From Chitinophagaceae bacterium (GTDB taxonomy: Bacteria > Bacteroidota > Bacteroidia > Chitinophagales > Chitinophagaceae), in contig JADJBP010000009.1 in assembly GCA_016703625.1 (NCBI GenBank), positions 1 to 64,000 of the forward strand: a DNA stretch of 64,000 nucleotides. Direction: 5' to 3'. Made by a program: the position numbers and the translations under genes. Below the pieces are notes generated by a model. It had not been told where the DNA came from. It made no database searches and worked only from the letters and a program-made list of their open reading frames with translations. Positions within the stretch are counted from its first letter, which is position 1. Every line of letters starts with the position of its first letter. This document shows, in pieces, positions 48,006-59,262 of this stretch.

Positions 48006-48560
48006 ATGATCATGAAGCCAGACCCCAACCATTCAACATATCCACTTGTGCATTTAATAGCTGAATCCGGAAACGGGAACCAGCGTTCACAAAAAATATT
48101 ATACGAACTGTTTGCAGAAAAAATGTACATCGTTTGTTACCGATATGCCAAAAATGCACCCGATGCTGAAGACATTTTACAACAGGGATTTATAAAAATT
48201 TTCAGTAACCTTAATAAATTCCGGGGCGACGGTTCATTTGAAGGCTGGATCCGGAAAATAATAACCCGTACAGCAATTACGCATATCACCAAAAACAGGA
48301 AATTTGCTTTCCAAAAAAGCCTGGACCATTCTGTAGAAGACAGTAGTTTCAGCATCCTGGATAAACTGGCAGAAAAAGACATCGCCTGCCTCATCACAAA
48401 ACTTCCCCCGGGTTACCGGAAAATTTTTACACTGTATGCAATAGAAGGCTATAATCACCGGGAAATTGCCGAAATACTGGGCTGCAGCGAAGGTAACTGC
48501 AAATCGCAGTTCTACCGGTCAAGGACCAGGTTACAGAAAATACTGAAGATAAGCGCCTGA
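48006..48560 (+). CDS. ECF-type RNA polymerase sigma factor
   Basis: 184 residues. Region 2 is seen as LYELFAEKMYIVCYRYAKNA and DAEDILQQGFIKIFSNLNKF (DxEDxxQ-like), with FEGWIRKIITRTAITH completing region 2. Region 4 is LPPGYRKIFTLYAIEGYNHR followed by the helix-turn-helix EIAEILGCSEGNCKSQFYR. No anti-sigma gene follows on the plus strand, since the next gene is rpoC on the opposite strand. Regulation must therefore come from elsewhere, or it is a 'solo' ECF. Confidence 0.92.
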   Translation: MIMKPDPNHSTYPLVHLIAESGNGNQRSQKILYELFAEKMYIVCYRYAKNAPDAEDILQQGFIKIFSNLNKFRGDGSFEGWIRKIITRTAITHITKNRKFAFQKSLDHSVEDSSFSILDKLAEKDIACLITKLPPGYRKIFTLYAIEGYNHREIAEILGCSEGNCKSQFYRSRTRLQKILKISA

Positions 48561-48569
48561 CAGGTTATA

Positions 48570-48650
48570 AATTTAAAATTCAAAAGTCAAAAAGTTGCAG
48601 CGCAGGTTGTATCCCTTTTTACTTTTGACTTTTTACATTTGACTTTTCCG
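48570..48650. repeat. AAAGTCAAAAAGT-type repeat with inverted partner
   Basis: AAAATTCAAAAGTCAAAAAG (about 48577) is matched in reverse by ACTTTTGACTTTTTACATTT (48621 on) and GACTTTTCC, giving a long AT-only hairpin between the convergent sigma-factor and rpoC genes. Confidence 0.6.
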
Positions 48651-48655
48651 CAAAT

Positions 48656-48687
48656 AAAAAGGAGCAAGAACTCAATCTTACTCCTTA
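48656..48687 (-). terminator. Terminator of rpoC
   Basis: AAGGAG, an imperfect inner AGA/TCT pair and CTCCTT. On the minus strand the stem is followed by TTTTTATTTG, about 43 bases after the rpoC stop. Confidence 0.65.
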
Positions 48688-48729
48688 ACTATCTTCAGCT
48701 TATCTGGTTATTGCAAATTGCCAATTGTC

Positions 48730-51700
48730 TTACTCTTCTTCATCAAAGCTCATCGCTTCCTTGGTCGTCATCAGCAGTTCATATTCTTCCTTGCTGCCTA
48801 CGATCATGTTCTCAAACTCACGTAAACCTGTACCTGCCGGAATATGATGCCCGGTGATCACGTTCTCCTTCAATCCAAGCATTTCATCTGTTTTACCCTG
48901 TATGGCAGCAGAACTCAATACCTTGGTTGTTTCCTGGAACGATGCCGCAGATATCCAGCTGTGTGTACCCAGCGATGCTTTGGTAATACCCAGCAACAAC
49001 GGTGAAGAAGTTGCAGGTGATGCATCCCGGAACTCAACCAGCTTTTTGTCGGCCCTTCTCAAAACAGAATTCTCTTCACGTACTTCCCGTAAGGTAACGA
49101 TCTGCCCTGATTTTAATTTGGTACTGTCACCGGCTTCGGTAACAACCTTCTTATCATAGATAAAATCGTTCTCCGTGTTAAAGTCCAGGCGGTCTTCTGT
49201 ATCGCCTTCCAGGAATTTGGTATCGCCGGCATCTTCAATACGGATCTTTCTCATCATCTGGCGAACGATCACTTCCACGTGCTTGTCATTGATCTTCACA
49301 CCCTGCAGGCGGTAAACCTCCTGTATCTCATTCACAACGTATTCCTGTACAGCAAACGGACCTTTGATGGCCAGGATATCGATCGGTGCTGTCTGACCGT
49401 CGCTTAATGCAGCTCCTGCCTTAACAAAGTCACCATCCTGAACAAGAATCTGGCGGCTCAACGGAACCAGGTATTTTTTTACCACACCGTCTTTTGCTTC
49501 CACAATGATCTCGCGGTTACCACGCTTGATGGCACCAAAAGCAACCACACCGTCAATTTCACAAACCACTGCAGGGTTACTCGGGTTACGTGCTTCAAAC
49601 AATTCGGTAACCCTTGGTAAACCACCCGTAATATCCTTCAGTTTGCTCAATACCCTTGGAATTTTAACCAACACCTGTCCGCTTCTCACCTCATCTCCTT
49701 CCTCGATCACGATATGCGAACCAACCGGCAGGTTATATGTCTTTTTCTCCTTACCTTCTATAATGATCGAAGGCAGCTTGGTCTTATCTTTTGTCTCGAT
49801 AACCACTTTTTCGCGGTGACCGGTTTGTTCATCCGCCTCATCCCGGTAGGTAACACCTTCTATCAAACTTTCAAAATTAACTTTACCGTTCACTTCAGCA
49901 ACAATTACATTGTTGAACGGATCCCAGGTGCAGATAATATCACCCTTGGTAACCTTTTGACCGTCTTTTACATTTAATACTGCTCCGTATGGTATATGAA
50001 CGGTGTTCAATAAACGCTCGATTTTACATCAATATTCCTGATCTCACCGGTACGGCCGATAACCACGTTGATCTTTTTACCGTTATTGTCTTCAGTATGT
50101 ACCGTACGCAAACCATCAAACTGTATGGTACCGTCAAACTTGGCAGGCAATGTAGATTCTACAGATGCAGATCCGGCAACACCACCCACGTGGAAGGTAC
50201 GTAACGTTAACTGGGTTCCCGGCTCACCAATGGACTGTGCAGCAATGATACCCACTGCATCACCACGCTGTGCCAGCATACCCGATGCCAGGTTCTTACC
50301 ATAACATTTTACACAAACGCCACGCTTGCTTTCGCAGGTCAATACCGAACGTATCTCCACATTTTCAATACCGCTTTCTTCTATCTTCTTTGCCATTTCT
50401 GCACTGATCTCTTCACCGGCATGGATCATCAATTCATCCGTTAACGGATGAAAAACATCATGCAATGACATACGGCCTTCGATCCTGTCGCTCAGCTGCT
50501 CAATAATATCTTCATTATCCTTTAATGCTGAAGTTGCAATACCGCGTAAGGTGCCGCAATCCTCTTCATTGATCACCACATCCTGGCTAACGTCAACCAA
50601 CCTGCGCGTTAAGTAACCCGCATCGGCTGTTTTAAGTGCCGTATCGGCCAAACCCTTACGGGCACCGTGGGTAGAGATAAAGTATTCCAATACACTTAAC
50701 CCGTCTTTAAAGTTGGCAAGGATCGGGTTCTCGATGATCTCGCTTCCTGATGAACCGGATTTACGCGGTTTGGCCATCAATCCCCTCAAACCGGCAAGCT
50801 GCTTGATCTGCTGCTTGCTGCCCCGGGCGCCGCTATCCAGCATCATGAACACAGAGTTGAATCCCTGCTTATTGGTTGCCAGTTCATGTATCAATGTTTC
50901 TGTAACCTTGGTATCCACACGGCTCCAGATATCAATGATCTGGTTATAACGCTCATTGTTGGTGATCAGTCCCATATTGTAGTTATCCCAAACCTCATCA
51001 ACCTCTGTCTGTGCATTCTCAACCAGCAAAGCTTTGATTTCCGGGATGATCAGGTCATTGATGTTGAACGATAATCCACCACGGAATGCCATGCGGTATC
51101 CCAGTGTTTTAATATCATCCAGGAATTTAGCGGTAATGGGAACACTGGTCCATTTGATAATATCACCGATAATTTCACGCAATGCTTTCTTGGTTAATAA
51201 AGCATTTATAAAACCTACAGTTTTAGGAACGTGCTGGTTAAAGATCACACGGCCAACTGTAGTCTCAATTAATTTATTGGTCAATGTGCCGTCCGGGTTA
51301 CGGAAATCAGCTTTTACCTTGATGTTGGCATGCAGGTCGATCACTTTTTCATTATAAGCAATGATCACTTCTTCCGCCGAATAAAAAGATTTTCCTTCAC
51401 CTTTTACAATTTCCTCAGGTGTTGATTTTTTACCCTTGGTGATATAATACAATCCCAATACCCTGTCCTGTGAAGGAAGGGTGATCGGCGTACCGTTTTG
51501 CGGGTTAAGGATGTTGTGCGAAGAAAGCATCAGTAACTGGGCTTCCAAAACAGCAGCATTGCTCAACGGCACGTGAACTGCCATCTGGTCACCATCAAAA
51601 TCGGCGTTGAAGGCCGTAGTTACCAACGGGTGTAATTGTATCGCTTTACCTTCGATCAGTTTCGGCTGGAAAGCCTGGATCGACAAACGGTGAAGCGTTG

Positions 51701-53021
51701 GGGCCCTGTTCAACATAACCGGGTGGCCCTTTAAAATATTTTCAAGAATATCCCAGATGATGGCTTCTTTTTTATCCACCAGCTTACGGGCACTCTTTAC
51801 TGTTTTTACGATACCTCTTTCAATCAGTTTACGGATAATAAACGGCTTGAATAATTCTGCCGCCATATCTTTTGGTAAACCGCACTCATGCATTTTCAAT
51901 TCGGGTCCTACTACAATTACAGAACGGCCCGAATAATCCACACGTTTACCCAATAAGTTCTGACGGAAACGTCCCTGCTTTCCTTTCAGTACATCACTCA
52001 GTGATTTCAATGCACGTCCACCTTCTGCTTTTACAGCATTAGATTTACGGCTGTTGTCAAACAATGAATCTATCGCTTCCTGCAGCATCCTTTTTTCATT
52101 ACGCAGGATCACTTCAGGCGCTTTAATTTCCAATAATCTTTTCAAACGGTTATTGCGGATAATAACACGGCGGTACAGGTCATTCAGATCTGAAGATGCA
52201 AAACGGCCGCCATCCAATGGAACCAACGGGCGCAATTCAGGCGGAATAACAGGAATATACTGCATCACCATCCACTCGGGACGGTTGTTGATCCTGGTAT
52301 TGGCATCGCGGAAACTTTCCACTACGCTTAAACGCTTTAAAGCATCAGCTTTACGCTGTTGTGAAGTTTCGTTGGCTGCAGCATTACGCAGGTCAAAGCT
52401 TAACTGGTCCAGGTCAATACGCTGTAACATATCATGCACCGCTTCCGCACCCATCTTGGCAATGAATTTGTTCGGATCCTCATCGGGCAGGTGCTGGTTG
52501 TCTTTTGGCAGCGTATCTAAAATATCCAGGTATTCTTCTTCTGTTAACAGGTCAGCATAGTTCTGGCCTTTATCCGTGCGGATACCGGGTTGTATAACCA
52601 CATAACGCTCGTAATAAACAATGCTCTCTAATTTCTTAGAGCTCATGCCCAACAGGTAACCAATTTTATTTGGCAAAGATTTAAAATACCAGATATGAAC
52701 AACAGGCACCACCAGTTTGATGTGTCCCATTCTTTCCCGGCGAACTTTCTTCTCTGTTACCTCAACACCACAACGGTCGCACACAATACCCTTATAACGT
52801 ATACGCTTGTATTTACCGCAGGCACATTCGTAATCCTTTACCGGCCCAAATATCCTTTCGCAAAACAAACCATCCCTTTCAGGTTTGTAAGTACGGTAGT
52901 TAATGGTTTCCGGCTTTAAAACTTCACCATAGCTTTTTTCCAAAATGCTGTCTGGGGAAGCCAAACCAATTGTGATCTGTGAAAATGTTGGCCTTGGGCG
53001 GTTTTCTTTTTTGAATGCCAT
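48730..53021 (-). CDS. rpoC: DNA-directed RNA polymerase subunit beta', one frameshift
   Basis: About 1,430 residues after repair. The catalytic Mg site NADFDGDQMAVHVPLSNAA, zinc-binding CACGKYKRIRYKGIVCDRCG, and the C-terminal zinc site CESKRGVCVKCYG are present. Start at ATG 53021 (MAFKKENRPRPTFSQIT); the in-frame extension upstream reads the rpoB-rpoC spacer. One base is missing at about 50013-50017, between GEIRNIDVKS and LLNTVHIPYGAVLNV. The protein ends in an acidic EAMSFDEEE. It follows rpoB by about 145 bases. Confidence 0.96.
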
Positions 53022-53129
53022 ATTAAAATTTCTAGTTTGTAGTTTGTTGTTTTTTGTTACCAGCTGTTGTACAAAGATCAACATCGTTGTGTCACTCACT
53101 TGTACTTTCTCAGCTTTATTCAACTTCTT

Positions 53130-53165
53130 CCAGTTCCCTCTCCTTTGGAGAGGGGTTGGGGTGAG
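53130..53165. repeat. Palindromic CTCTCC/GGAGAGG element between rpoB and rpoC
   Basis: CCCTCTCCTTTGGAGAGGGG is a palindrome, followed by TTGGGGTGAGG right against the rpoB stop. A related element lies at 15859-15905. It may fold as an mRNA hairpin in the rpoBC transcript. Confidence 0.5.
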
Positions 53166-53166
53166 G

Positions 53167-56100
53167 TTAGTCAAACTTCAGATCCAGTCCCAATCCCCTT
53201 AACTCATGAACCAATACATTGAATGATTCAGGAATACCGGCTCTTGGAATGTTATCACCTTTTACAATGGCTTCGTATGTTTTAGCCCTTCCGATGATAT
53301 CATCAGATTTAAGGGTTAACAGCTCCTGCAAAATGTTAGATGCACCATAAGCTTCCAGTGCCCAAACCTCCATCTCACCAAAACGCTGTCCACCAAACTG
53401 TGCCTTACCACCCAACGGTTGCTGGGTAATTAAACTGTATGGCCCGATTGAACGTGCATGCATTTTATCATCAACCATGTGGTGTAGCTTAATGATGTAA
53501 ATGATACCAACGGTTGCCTTCTGATCGAAGCGGTCGCCGGTTTCACCATCATATAAATAAGTATGGCCGAATTTAGGTAAGCCTGCCTTGGTGATCTCTT
53601 CATCAATTTCTGCTACGCTTGCACCATCAAAGATGGGAGTTGCAAAACGAACACCCAGTTTTTCGCCGGCCCAGCCAAGTACTGTTTCATAGATCTGTCC
53701 CAGGTTCATACGGCTTGGTACACCCAACGGGTTCAGCACGATGTCTACCGGGGTTCCATCTTCCAGGAAAGGCATATCTTCCTGGCGAACGATCTTGGCA
53801 ACAATACCTTTGTTACCGTGACGGCCCGCCATCTTATCTCCCACTTTCAACTTACGCTTAACAGCCATATACACTTTTGCAAGTTTTAATACGCCGGCCG
53901 GTAATTCATCACCGATTGAGATGTTGAATTTCTCACGCTTGTATCTTCCCAACTCTTCATTGAATTTGATATTGTAGTTGTGGAGCAATACATTGATCAG
54001 CTCATCCACTTTTTCATCGCCACTCCATCCAAGCGGGTTTACGTTTTGATAATCGATGTTGGCTAAATTCTTTGCATTGAATTTTGCACCTTTGCCGATC
54101 AATACCTCACCAAAATTATTACTGACACCTGCACTGCTCTTATCTTTCAATAAGGTCTGCAGCTTGCTGATCAGTAATTCCATCAGGTCGGCCTCATTCT
54201 TCTCATGCGTTTTCTCTATCTTATCCATCTGTGCCTTCTCACGCACTTTGGCATTCTTATCTTTCTTGGCACGCTGGAATAATTTCTTATCAATGATCAC
54301 GCCTTCGGTACCGCTTGCTGCTTTTAAAGAAGCATCTTTGGCATCACCGGCTTTATCACCAAAGATGGCACGCAATAACTTTTCTTCCGGTGTAGGGTCG
54401 CTCTCACCTTTAGGTGTTATTTTACCAATAATGATATCGCCTTCTTTTACATGGGCGCCAATACGGATGATACCATTCTGGTCGAGGTCCTTGGTGGCTT
54501 CCTCACTAACGTTCGGAATATCCGGTGTTAATTCTTCTTCACCCAGTTTGGTATCACGTACTTCAATCTCATATTCTGAAATGTGCAGTGAGGTAAACAG
54601 GTCTTCTTTAACCACTTTTTCACTGATCACGATCGCATCCTCAAAGTTGTATCCTTTCCATGGCATGAATGCCACTTTCATATTTCTTCCCAGGGCGATC
54701 TCACCTCCCTTGGTTGCATACCCTTCGGTCAGGAAATCACCTTCGGTAACCTTTTGTCCTTTGGTAACAGCCGGGCGCAGGTTGATACATGTTTCCTGGT
54801 TGGTACGAACGAACTTGGTTAATTTATAAACGATCAGGTCCTCATCAAAACTTACCAGTTGCTGGGTTTCATTTCTTTTATAACGGACATGAATTTCATT
54901 GGCATCAACATACTCAACCACACCATCACCATCTGCATGGATCTGGATCCTAGCATCACGTGCTGCTTTGCCTTCCAAACCGGTACCTACGATCGGCACT
55001 TCAGGTTTGATCAATGGCACAGCCTGGCGTTGCATGTTCGATCCCATCAGGGCACGGTTGGCATCATCATGCTCCAGGAACGGGATCAGCGAAGCGCTCA
55101 AACCAACGATCTGGTTTGGTGCCACATCCATGTATTCCACTTCTGTTTTATCCAGGATCGGGAAGTCACCGGTCTGGCGGCTCTTGATCATGTCATCAAC
55201 AAAATTTCCTTTGGCATCCATTTCAATATTTGCCTGGGCGATCTTTGCAGTATCTTCTTCTTCGGCACTCAGGAAAGTGATCTTCTTCATATCGGCCCTG
55301 CCATCAGTTACTTTATGGTACGGGGTTTCAATAAAGCCCATGTCATTGATCTTGGCATGCACACAAAGTGTGGATATCAAACCAATGTTTGGTCCTTCCG
55401 GTGTTTCAATAGTACACAAACGGCCGTAATGAGAGTAGTGAACGTCACGTACCTCAAAGCCTGCACGCTCCCTGCTTAAACCTCCGGGCCCAGTGCGGAG
55501 ATACGGCGTTTATGCGTGATCTCACTTAAAGGATTCGTCTGATCCAGGAACTGCGAAAGCTGTGATGTACCAAAAAATGAGTTGATAACTGAAGATAATG
55601 TCCTCGCGTTGATCAGGTCAACGGGAGTAAATACCTCGTTGTCGCGTACATTCATCCTTTCACGGATGGTACGGGCCATACGGGCCAGGCCAACACCAAA
55701 CTGGGCATACAACTGTTCGCCTACGGTACGTACACGACGGTTGCTCAGGTGATCGATATCATCAACCTCGCTCTTGCCATTGGTCAGTAAAACCAGTGTT
55801 TTAATGATGGCAATGATATCGTCTTTGGTCAAAACTTTTTTAGTGATGGGGAAATTCAATCCCAGGCGGCGGTTAATTTTATAACGGCCTACTTCACCAA
55901 GATCGTAACGCTTATCACTGAAGAATAATTTATCAATGATACCACGTGCAGTTTCATCATCAGGGGCATCAGCACCACGCAATTGCTTGTAGATATGCTG
56001 AACCGCTTCCAGTTCACTGTTTGAAGTATCTTTATTTAAAGTATTGTAGATAATGGCATAGTCGCCACTCACTTCTTCTTTCTGAATGAATACGCTCTTC

Positions 56101-56975
56101 ACATCCATTTCCAGGATCATGGCAATATTGGATTCGTCCAGTACGCTGTCCCTTTCGAGGATGATCTCGTTCCTTTCGATTGAAACAACCTCACCGGTAT
56201 CTTCATCCACAAAATCTTCAACCCAGGTACGCAATACACGTGCAGCTAAACGCTTGCCAATGCATTTCTCCAGGCTCTTCTTATCCGCTTTCACCTCATC
56301 AGCCATACCGAATAATTCCAGGATGTCTTTATCGGTTTCAAAACCTATTGAACGCAATAAAGTGGTAACCGGGAATTTTTTCTTACGGTCGATATAAGCA
56401 AACATCACGTTGTTGATATCTGTTGCAAACTCCATCCAGGCACCCTTGAAAGGAATTACCCTGGCTGAGTAGATCTTGGTACCGTTGGGGTGAACCGACT
56501 GGCCGAAGAATACACCGGGTGAACGGTGCAGCTGGCTAACCACTACCCTTTCGGCACCATTGATAACAAATGTACCACGTGGTGTCATGTAAGGGATGTT
56601 TCCTAAAAACACATCCTGGACAATGGTCTGGAAGTCAACGTGCTCCTCGTCATTACAACTCAGGCGCAGTTTTGCCTTTAAGGGAACAGCATAAGTTAAC
56701 CCTCTTTCGATACACTCTTCAATGGTGTAGCGTGGAGGATCTACGAAATAGTCCAAAAATTCCAGTACAAAAATGTTGCGGGTATCCGTGATCGGAAAAT
56801 TTTCCTTGAATACGCGGAACAATCCCTCCACATTACGTTTGTCGGGAGTGGTTTGTAACTGAAAAAAATCTTTGAATGATTGGATCTGGATTCCCAGCAA
56901 ATCGGGTGTTTCCGCTAAAAATTCAACTTTACCGAAATTGAAACGTTTAGCAGGGTTTGTTTTTGTTGCAGACAT
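53167..56975 (-). CDS. rpoB: DNA-directed RNA polymerase subunit beta, one frameshift
   Basis: About 1,269 residues after repair. MSATKTNPAKRFNFGKVEFL start, the rifampicin region FFGTSQLSQFLDQTNPLSEI then THKRRISALGPGG, GLISTLCVHAK, and KVGDKMAGRHGNKGIVAKI. The ending is NVLVHELRGLGLDLKFD. One base is missing at about 55484-55485; adding it gives SALGPGGLSRERAGFEVRD. The normal Ser/Gln residues of the rifampicin pocket (SQFLDQ) are present. Its own promoter is at 57067-57074, so it is not obligately transcribed with rplL. Confidence 0.96.
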
Positions 56976-57374
56976 ATTGTAATTAAAACGTTTTAGTGTG
57001 CAGAAGATCCTTCAGATTATGGGGGCAGGCCACAACATGTGCCACTAACCCTAAATTAAAGGACGGCAAAGGTAGGGATTATTTTCCTATTTCCTGATTA
57101 CGATATACGATTTTTTGGTGAATTGGAAAGGTTTTTGTGGATAAGTGGGTTTTTTAAGGTAAAAATTGGGTTTCCTGTTGAAAATCAATCATTTTTGAGG
57201 TTCCACCCAGGATTGAAAAATAGATGATCTCAAAATAAAACCATCATGTTTACCCAAATCTTAATCATCCGGCTTCAACCCCATATGTTTTCCAGGTTCT
57301 GACAGGGGGAATTAATAATTGCTGTAAAGCTTCCGAATCATATGAATTTTAACCTGATCCGGTCCCGGCTTTTA
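56976..57374 (-). promoter_or_regulatory. rpoB promoter and leader in a 400-base spacer
   Basis: On the minus strand TACCTTTG (57067-57074) matches the Bacteroidota -7 element. It is followed by GCCGTCC, the same context as upstream of rplK (TACCTTTGCCGCCC) and tRNA-Asp (TATCTTTGCCGTCC). This gives rpoBC a leader of about 85 bases. The rest of the spacer down to the RNase D stop holds no gene. Confidence 0.6.
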
Positions 57375-58559
57375 CTAACCAAATCCCGATAGATCGATCC
57401 CCAGCTTTTGAGCCGTATTTTTTATAAGCATTTTTCTAAACCTGGATCTTATTTCTTCTATTTTTAAGCGGCCCTGTAAAATGTCATCTACAGTTGCAGA
57501 GCTAAAAATAAAACGCATAGCATGTTCACCAAAGTTTGAGGCAATTTCATTTTGAATGGGGGTAAAAATGGTTGCTTTCAGCAGATCCCGCCTGTCTTTT
57601 TCAGTTTGAAAATGCTCATTTGTATGATCAATGCTGCTTTTTTTGTAAGACAGATTTTTGCTGCTTGCTTCGGTATTAAGTTTTTCAATGTGATCAAACA
57701 GTTCATTTTGGCCTTCACTGCTTTTAAGAACGGGGTGTATACCTTTAATATTTGGCCATTCGGTTTGAGTGATACCGTTAACTGCCAGGGTTCTTGTTGT
57801 TTCTTCATTCATGATGTAATGTGCAGGCTTGTTTTGCTGTTTGGCAATTTGATCCCTGTACAAAAACAGGCCATTCAGTACATATTGCCGGTATGGGCTT
57901 AAATAAAGCAGATCCTTTTTTTTAAGAAAATTATCTTTTGGCTCCATGTTGTGTATCGTGGTGGACAGCAGGTTGTTTTCATCCTCCAAAAAAGGAAGTA
58001 AGTTTTTCATGGCAGCCTGTTTTTCCAGTTCTTCCTTCATGGGCAACAGGTACAGTACATCGTTTGCAGCATAATTGAGTTGGTCTGCCCCGAGTGGCCT
58101 TTGTTCCCAGTTTACTTTCTGCATTTTTTTATCGAGTTCAATGCCAAACAGCTGCTGTATCATAGCGCCAAGCGATGTTCGTTCGTAATTCAAAAGCCTG
58201 GCATAAAGTTCTGTATCGGCCAGGTTTGCCGGATAGCATTTCAAGGCGTGCAGCAACCGCAGATCTTCTCCGGGGCAATGTGCTACTTTGAGGATTGCTG
58301 CATTTTCCAAAAGCGGAAAAATGAATGAAATATCCAGGTTTGCTTTGGGGTCCACCAGGTAACAGTGTTTTGCACTGGCCATTTGCATTAAGCACAGGTT
58401 GAAACCGTATGAATAATGGTCCCGGTCGAATTCCAGGTCGAATGCTATTGCCTTTGCTTTTGAAAGCTCGAATATGCAACTGGTTAATTCATCAGCAGTT
58501 GTTACGTATGTAACAGGTATTTTTTCAGGAGCGGGCAACAGACTTTTGGCAGCGTGCAT
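57375..58559 (-). CDS. rnd: Ribonuclease D-like 3'-5' exonuclease with HRDC domain
   Basis: 394 residues, intact. DEDD-type exonuclease motifs: FDLEFDRDHYSYGF (Exo I, Asp and Glu), HCPGEDLRLLHAL (Exo II) and NYAANDVLYLLPMKEEL (Exo III, YxxxD). An HRDC-like helical domain follows from about residue 210. RNase D trims the 3' end of tRNA and other small RNAs. It sits between rplL and rpoB in the same orientation, an uncommon position that splits the usual rplL-rpoB junction. Confidence 0.87.
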   Translation of the reverse strand: MHAAKSLLPAPEKIPVTYVTTADELTSCIFELSKAKAIAFDLEFDRDHYSYGFNLCLMQMASAKHCYLVDPKANLDISFIFPLLENAAILKVAHCPGEDLRLLHALKCYPANLADTELYARLLNYERTSLGAMIQQLFGIELDKKMQKVNWEQRPLGADQLNYAANDVLYLLPMKEELEKQAAMKNLLPFLEDENNLLSTTIHNMEPKDNFLKKKDLLYLSPYRQYVLNGLFLYRDQIAKQQNKPAHYIMNEETTRTLAVNGITQTEWPNIKGIHPVLKSSEGQNELFDHIEKLNTEASSKNLSYKKSSIDHTNEHFQTEKDRRDLLKATIFTPIQNEIASNFGEHAMRFIFSSATVDDILQGRLKIEEIRSRFRKMLIKNTAQKLGIDLSGFG

Positions 58560-58627
58560 TATTAAAAAACCAGGTTTAATGATAATTCATAAAATAATAA
58601 GCCGGAGTTAAAACGGGTTACCATTCG

Positions 58628-58664
58628 AAAAAAGGCCGATCCACATGATGCGGACCGGCCTTTA
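58628..58664 (-). terminator. Terminator after rplL
   Basis: AAAGGCCGGTCC and GGATCGGCCTTT form a 12-base stem with one mismatch around CGCATCATGT. On the minus strand it is followed by TTTTCG. It ends the rplKAJL transcript before rnd and rpoB. Confidence 0.85.
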
Positions 58665-58745
58665 AAGCTATTTTTTACTACCCGCTGTATTTTTTGAATG
58701 TCAACATTCAATAATGGTAAGCTATGTAGTACAAAGAGGAACTAA

Positions 58746-59120
58746 TTAAGCAACCTCAACGTCAGCACCGGCTTCCGTTAATTTTGTTTTAATTTCTTCT
58801 GCAGTGGCTTTATCTACACCTTCTTTAACCGGTTTTGGAGCGCCGTCAACTAAGTCCTTAGCTTCTTTCAGTCCTAATCCTGTTAATTCTTTAACGATCT
58901 TAACGATCGCTAATTTGTTGGCACCAGCAGCTTTCAGGATAACATCAAAAGATGTTTTCTCTTCAACAGCAGCAGCACCGTCGCCACCACCTGCACTTAC
59001 TACAACTGCAGCTGCAGCCGGTTCAATACCATACTCTGATTTTAAGAATTCTGCCAGTTCCTGTACTTCTTTTACTGTTAAGCCTACTAAGTTTTCAGCT
59101 AATGCTTTTACGTCTGCCAT
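58746..59120 (-). CDS. rplL: 50S ribosomal protein L7/L12
   Basis: 124 residues, intact. N-terminal dimerisation domain (LAENLVGLTVKEVQELAEFL), Ala/Gly-rich hinge (AAAAVVVSAGGGDGAAAVEE), and C-terminal domain EKTSFDVILKAAGANKLAIV followed by GLGLKEAKDLVDGAPKPVKE. It forms the GTPase-stimulating stalk with L10, encoded immediately upstream. Confidence 0.97.
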   Translation of the reverse strand: MADVKALAENLVGLTVKEVQELAEFLKSEYGIEPAAAAVVVSAGGGDGAAAVEEKTSFDVILKAAGANKLAIVKIVKELTGLGLKEAKDLVDGAPKPVKEGVDKATAEEIKTKLTEAGADVEVA

Positions 59121-59262
59121 AATGTTTGTTTTTTTTCCGGCTTCATACCCTTTAGCGGATCCGTCGGATGGTTTTTAAAAAAATTGTTCGTTTTTATTTA
59201 ATGAGCTAATTAGCTGATATGCTAATGTGCTGATTTCAAATTGTTACAGTTTAGTTTTTTTA

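Noticed and set aside
53022..53174. Long N-terminal start of rpoC
   Set aside because: The extra codons lie in the rpoB-rpoC spacer with a palindrome; the conserved start is MAFKKENRP at 53021.
48730..56975. rpoB and rpoC as true pseudogenes or split genes
   Set aside because: Each has one single-base break, the remaining sequence is fully conserved, and the genes are essential; the break is best explained by sequencing error.
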